Shown here: positions 4,922 through 7,293 of the stretch, piece by piece
How the letters are laid out: each line of letters starts with the position of its first letter
How positions within the stretch are numbered: the stretch's first letter is position 1
DNA from: CAVPGH01 sp046726955
Lineage (GTDB): Bacteria > Acidobacteriota > Vicinamibacteria > Fen-336
DNA: 7,293 bases
Assembly (NCBI GenBank): GCA_046726955.1
Contig: JBKPBQ010000404.1
Span: 1 to 7,293, forward strand
Direction: 5' to 3'
Notes under the pieces: model-generated
What the model saw: only the letters and a program-made list of their open reading frames with translations
Databases searched by the model: none
Told to the model about the DNA's origin: nothing
Program-made: the position numbers and the translations under genes

Positions 4922-7293
4922 TCAGAACGAGTAACGCAAGCCGAGCTGGATCTGTCGCATCGGGATCGACGTGCTGGTGATCACGCCTGCGGAGCCTTCC
5001 CCCGCGTCGACGTTGGGATCCGGCAGGCCGAAGTTCGGGTGGTTGAAGGCATTGAAGAGGTCCACGCGGACCTGCAGGTGGTGCTTGCCCGAGATCCTGA
5101 AGTCCTTCCTGAGGTAGAGGTCGAGCGTCTTGAAGCCCGGGCCCTCGAGGCTGTTGCGCTTGGCGTTGCCGAACGTGAACTCGGCGGGGATCCGGTAGGC
5201 GTCGACGTCGAACCAGTGCTCGGGCGTGCGCTGATCCGAGGGCAGGTTGCCGTCGCGGATCTGGTCGGGGCGCAGCTGCCCGAAGGTGCCGGTGTTCGAC
5301 GGGTCGACGCCCATGTGGGGCGAGAAGGGAAAGCCCGAGGCCAGCGTCAGGATGCCGCCGAGCTCCCAGCCGCCGAAGATCGCGTCGAGCGCGCCCTCGC
5401 GGTCGAGGTAGCGGCGTCCCTTGCCGAAGGGCAGCTCCCATCCGAAGCTCGTCACCCAGCGGGTGCGCTGGTCGAAGTCGGCGCGGCCCACCTCGGCCGC
5501 GATGTCGTAGGTGTTCGCGGGCCACACCTCGGCGCAGCAGATCTCGGGCTGGTCGTTCGTGGCCTTGGCGAGGGTGAACGCGCTCAGGAACCACAGGCCC
5601 TGGCTGAGGCGCTTGCTCAGCTTCACCTGCAGCGAGTTGAACCTCGACTCGCCCGCGTTCTCGATCGAGGAGAACGTGCCGTACTGGGGATAGGGCCGCC
5701 GCTCCTGCACGTCCCCGGGACCCGGCGTCGGCTGGTTCCGGTCACGCATGACCTGGAGCCGACGCCCACGGGACCCGACGTAGGCCACCTCGACCATCAT
5801 CCGGAAGGGCAGCTCGCGCTGGAACCCGACGTTCCACTGGTGGAAATAGGGGCTCCGGAACCGGCGGTCCACCGACGTGACCTGCGGGAACGCGGCCGCC
5901 GCGGGATCGAGGGGCGGGAAGCCCTCGTCGAGGAGGATGGCCGGCGTCACGCCGTAGTCGCTCGTCTGGGAGATGCCGTAGAAGAAGGGAAGGTTGTACG
6001 CGAGCTGGAACGCCGTGCGGATTTCCTGGGGGCTGTAGAAGATCCCGTAGCCGCCGCGCACCACGGTCTTGCCGTCCGCGGTCGCGGTCCAGGCGAAGCC
6101 CACCCGCGGGGCGAAGTTGAGCTTGTCCACGTCGATGAGGCCGCGCGAGTTGCCGTTCTGGTTGGCCACCAGGATCTGGCCGGTGCCGTAGTCGAAGTTG
6201 CTCTGCCTGTCGTCGGCCGACACGGTGGGGCCCGTGTAGTCGTAACGCAGTCCCAGGTTGAGCGTGAGCCGGTCGTTGACCTTGTAGTCGTCCTGGACGA
6301 AGACCCCGAACACGTTCGTGCGGTTCTTCACGTCGGTGATGTTCGAGATGTCCGCCTGCGAGACGAGGCCGAGGAGGGCGTCGGCCAGGCCGTCACCGGT
6401 GCCCTCCGGGTTGGCGAGGTCCTGCGTGAACTCTCCGCTGAATTGGACGCTGCCGCGGGGATAGGGGATCTGGAAGAGGTCGAAATAGCTGCGCCGGAAC
6501 TGGAAGCCCACCTTCAGGGCATGGCGGCCGCGGACGAGCGTGAGCGCGTCGGCGAGGTGCAGCTCCATGCTCGTGATGTAGGTCGGGATGTAGGGCGAGT
6601 CGCCGAGGGCGCTGTAGGCGTTCGGTGCGAAGTAGGTGAGGCCGTTGATCCGGGGATCGTTGGGGACGCCGGGGACCTGCAGCTCGGCCGGGGGGAAGGA
6701 CGTGCCCCCGGGAGGGATGCCGACCTGGATCTTCGCCCGGTTGAAGCCCAGGCGAAGCTCGTTGACCGTTTGGCTCGAGACGATGTGGGTGTGGCCCAAG
6801 ACGCCGCCCCAGGTGGTCTCGAAGATGTGGCCAGTTCCGTAGTCGCCGCCGTTCGCGATGCCGGGGAACGGGGGCGGCGTCAGGAGGTCGCGGTCGCTCC
6901 AGGAGCCGCGGGCGAAGACGCGGTCTTTCTCGCTGAAGCTGTGGTCGAGCCTCAGGTCGGCTTGATCGATGTGGTCGTCGATCGCGGGCGCGACCAGGTA
7001 GTTGTTCTTGAGCCCCGGCTGGTTGGGGAGCGGATACTGGGTGATGAAGGACTGGCCGAGGGGAGACGTGCGGTCGGCGGGAATCACGTTGCCGGGGAAC
7101 GGCTGACCGGTCTGGGGGTCGAAGATGACCGGGTTGCCTTCCTCGGAGAAGTCGCCCGCCCGCTGGGCCGCCGTGGGGACCGTGTAGATCGCGGTGGTGG
7201 CGGTCGAGGTGCGGGTGCCCTGGTAGTCGGCGAAGAAGAAGGTCTTGTCCTTCTTGATCGGACCGCCCAGCGTGGCCCCGAACTGATGGAAGG
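4922..7293 (-). CDS. Oar-like TonB-dependent outer-membrane receptor, C-terminal 789 residues (5' end beyond right edge)
   Basis: The minus-strand frame is open from the window edge to TGA 4924-4922. The GTG at 7087 is an internal Val codon, not a start, because family sequence continues upstream of it. From the first visible residue the order is a late plug segment, FGATLGGPIKKDKTFFFADY (4-23), then YTVPTAAQRAGDFSE. Barrel segments follow: an FVQDDYK/LTLNLGLRYDY pair (about 331-352), FAPRVGFAW, an SPYFHQWNVGFQREL strand, a YVGSRGRRL turn, FNSLQVKLSKR, and FNAFNHPNFG. The final GLRYSF ends in Phe, as outer-membrane barrels usually do. These are marks of the large acidobacterial receptors that normally begin with a signal peptide and a carboxypeptidase-regulatory-like (Ig-fold) domain and total about 1,000-1,200 residues. 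The visible part has no frame break. The role is TonB-energised uptake or binding of a ligand, perhaps a saccharide or oligopeptide; nothing here names it. A vicinal Cys pair (codons at 5534-5539) is a minor oddity. Confidence 0.93.
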   Translation of the reverse strand, partial: FHQFGATLGGPIKKDKTFFFADYQGTRTSTATTAIYTVPTAAQRAGDFSEEGNPVIFDPQTGQPFPGNVIPADRTSPLGQSFITQYPLPNQPGLKNNYLVAPAIDDHIDQADLRLDHSFSEKDRVFARGSWSDRDLLTPPPFPGIANGGDYGTGHIFETTWGGVLGHTHIVSSQTVNELRLGFNRAKIQVGIPPGGTSFPPAELQVPGVPNDPRINGLTYFAPNAYSALGDSPYIPTYITSMELHLADALTLVRGRHALKVGFQFRRSYFDLFQIPYPRGSVQFSGEFTQDLANPEGTGDGLADALLGLVSQADISNITDVKNRTNVFGVFVQDDYKVNDRLTLNLGLRYDYTGPTVSADDRQSNFDYGTGQILVANQNGNSRGLIDVDKLNFAPRVGFAWTATADGKTVVRGGYGIFYSPQEIRTAFQLAYNLPFFYGISQTSDYGVTPAILLDEGFPPLDPAAAAFPQVTSVDRRFRSPYFHQWNVGFQRELPFRMMVEVAYVGSRGRRLQVMRDRNQPTPGPGDVQERRPYPQYGTFSSIENAGESRFNSLQVKLSKRLSQGLWFLSAFTLAKATNDQPEICCAEVWPANTYDIAAEVGRADFDQRTRWVTSFGWELPFGKGRRYLDREGALDAIFGGWELGGILTLASGFPFSPHMGVDPSNTGTFGQLRPDQIRDGNLPSDQRTPEHWFDVDAYRIPAEFTFGNAKRNSLEGPGFKTLDLYLRKDFRISGKHHLQVRVDLFNAFNHPNFGLPDPNVDAGEGSAGVITSTSIPMRQIQLGLRYSF

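Noticed and set aside
4788..5594. 268-codon minus-strand open frame at the receptor/hydrolase junction
   Set aside because: It is a shifted frame over the receptor's C-terminal barrel and is Arg/Pro/Ala-rich. The true frame has intact beta strands and the terminal Phe.
7085..7087. GTG as the start codon of the TonB-dependent receptor
   Set aside because: The frame continues upstream with unmistakable receptor plug sequence to the window edge, so this is an internal Val codon.
1..7293. CRISPR arrays, insertion sequences, tRNA or rRNA genes
   Set aside because: Reading both strands showed no regularly spaced repeats, transposase motifs, terminal inverted repeats or RNA-gene signatures.

Overview
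The window is GC-rich DNA that most likely comes from an Acidobacteriota genome or a close relative. The main clue is the large minus-strand outer-membrane receptor. Its plug/barrel signatures (a GGPIKKDKTFFF-type motif, a VQDDYK-type strand, an LFNAFNHPNFG-type strand and a terminal Phe) are typical of the expanded Oar-like TonB-dependent receptors of acidobacteria. A protein kinase with a 'W..VQELFHRAL' leader, also common there, supports this. Phylum assignment is inference; no rRNA or marker gene is present.

Layout. Positions 1-974 (minus) hold the N-terminal 324 residues of a Hanks-type Ser/Thr protein kinase that runs off the left edge. Positions 975-1311 are a divergent intergenic region with candidate promoters facing both ways, two adjacent small hairpins and an AT-richer island with repeated TTGC tetramers. 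Positions 1312-4903 (plus) are a tightly packed three-gene unit. It holds an exported GH36/clan GH-D (alpha-galactosidase-like) glycoside hydrolase and two exported proteins of the amidohydrolase_2 (COG2159-type) metal-dependent hydrolase family. The genes overlap by 4 and 1 nt. Positions 4922-7293 (minus) are the C-terminal 789 residues of the TonB-dependent receptor, convergent with the operon and only 18 nt away.

How the parts may work together. All three plus-strand proteins carry export signals (two Sec-like, one clear twin-arginine), and the next gene encodes an outer-membrane receptor. The region therefore reads as an envelope-located carbohydrate or glycoside processing locus. The substrate cannot be read from the sequence.

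The most unusual item is the middle gene (3495-4028). Its reading frame is open, and it has both the N-terminal metal-binding HxH segment and the C-terminal YGTD...RDNALRW.PGL segment of an amidohydrolase. The roughly 165 residues that should lie between them, including the central metal ligands, are absent. It looks like an in-frame internal deletion, a decaying gene, or an assembly collapse. The glycosidase also departs from ordinary GH36 enzymes in its substrate-facing loop, so calling it an alpha-galactosidase would be premature.
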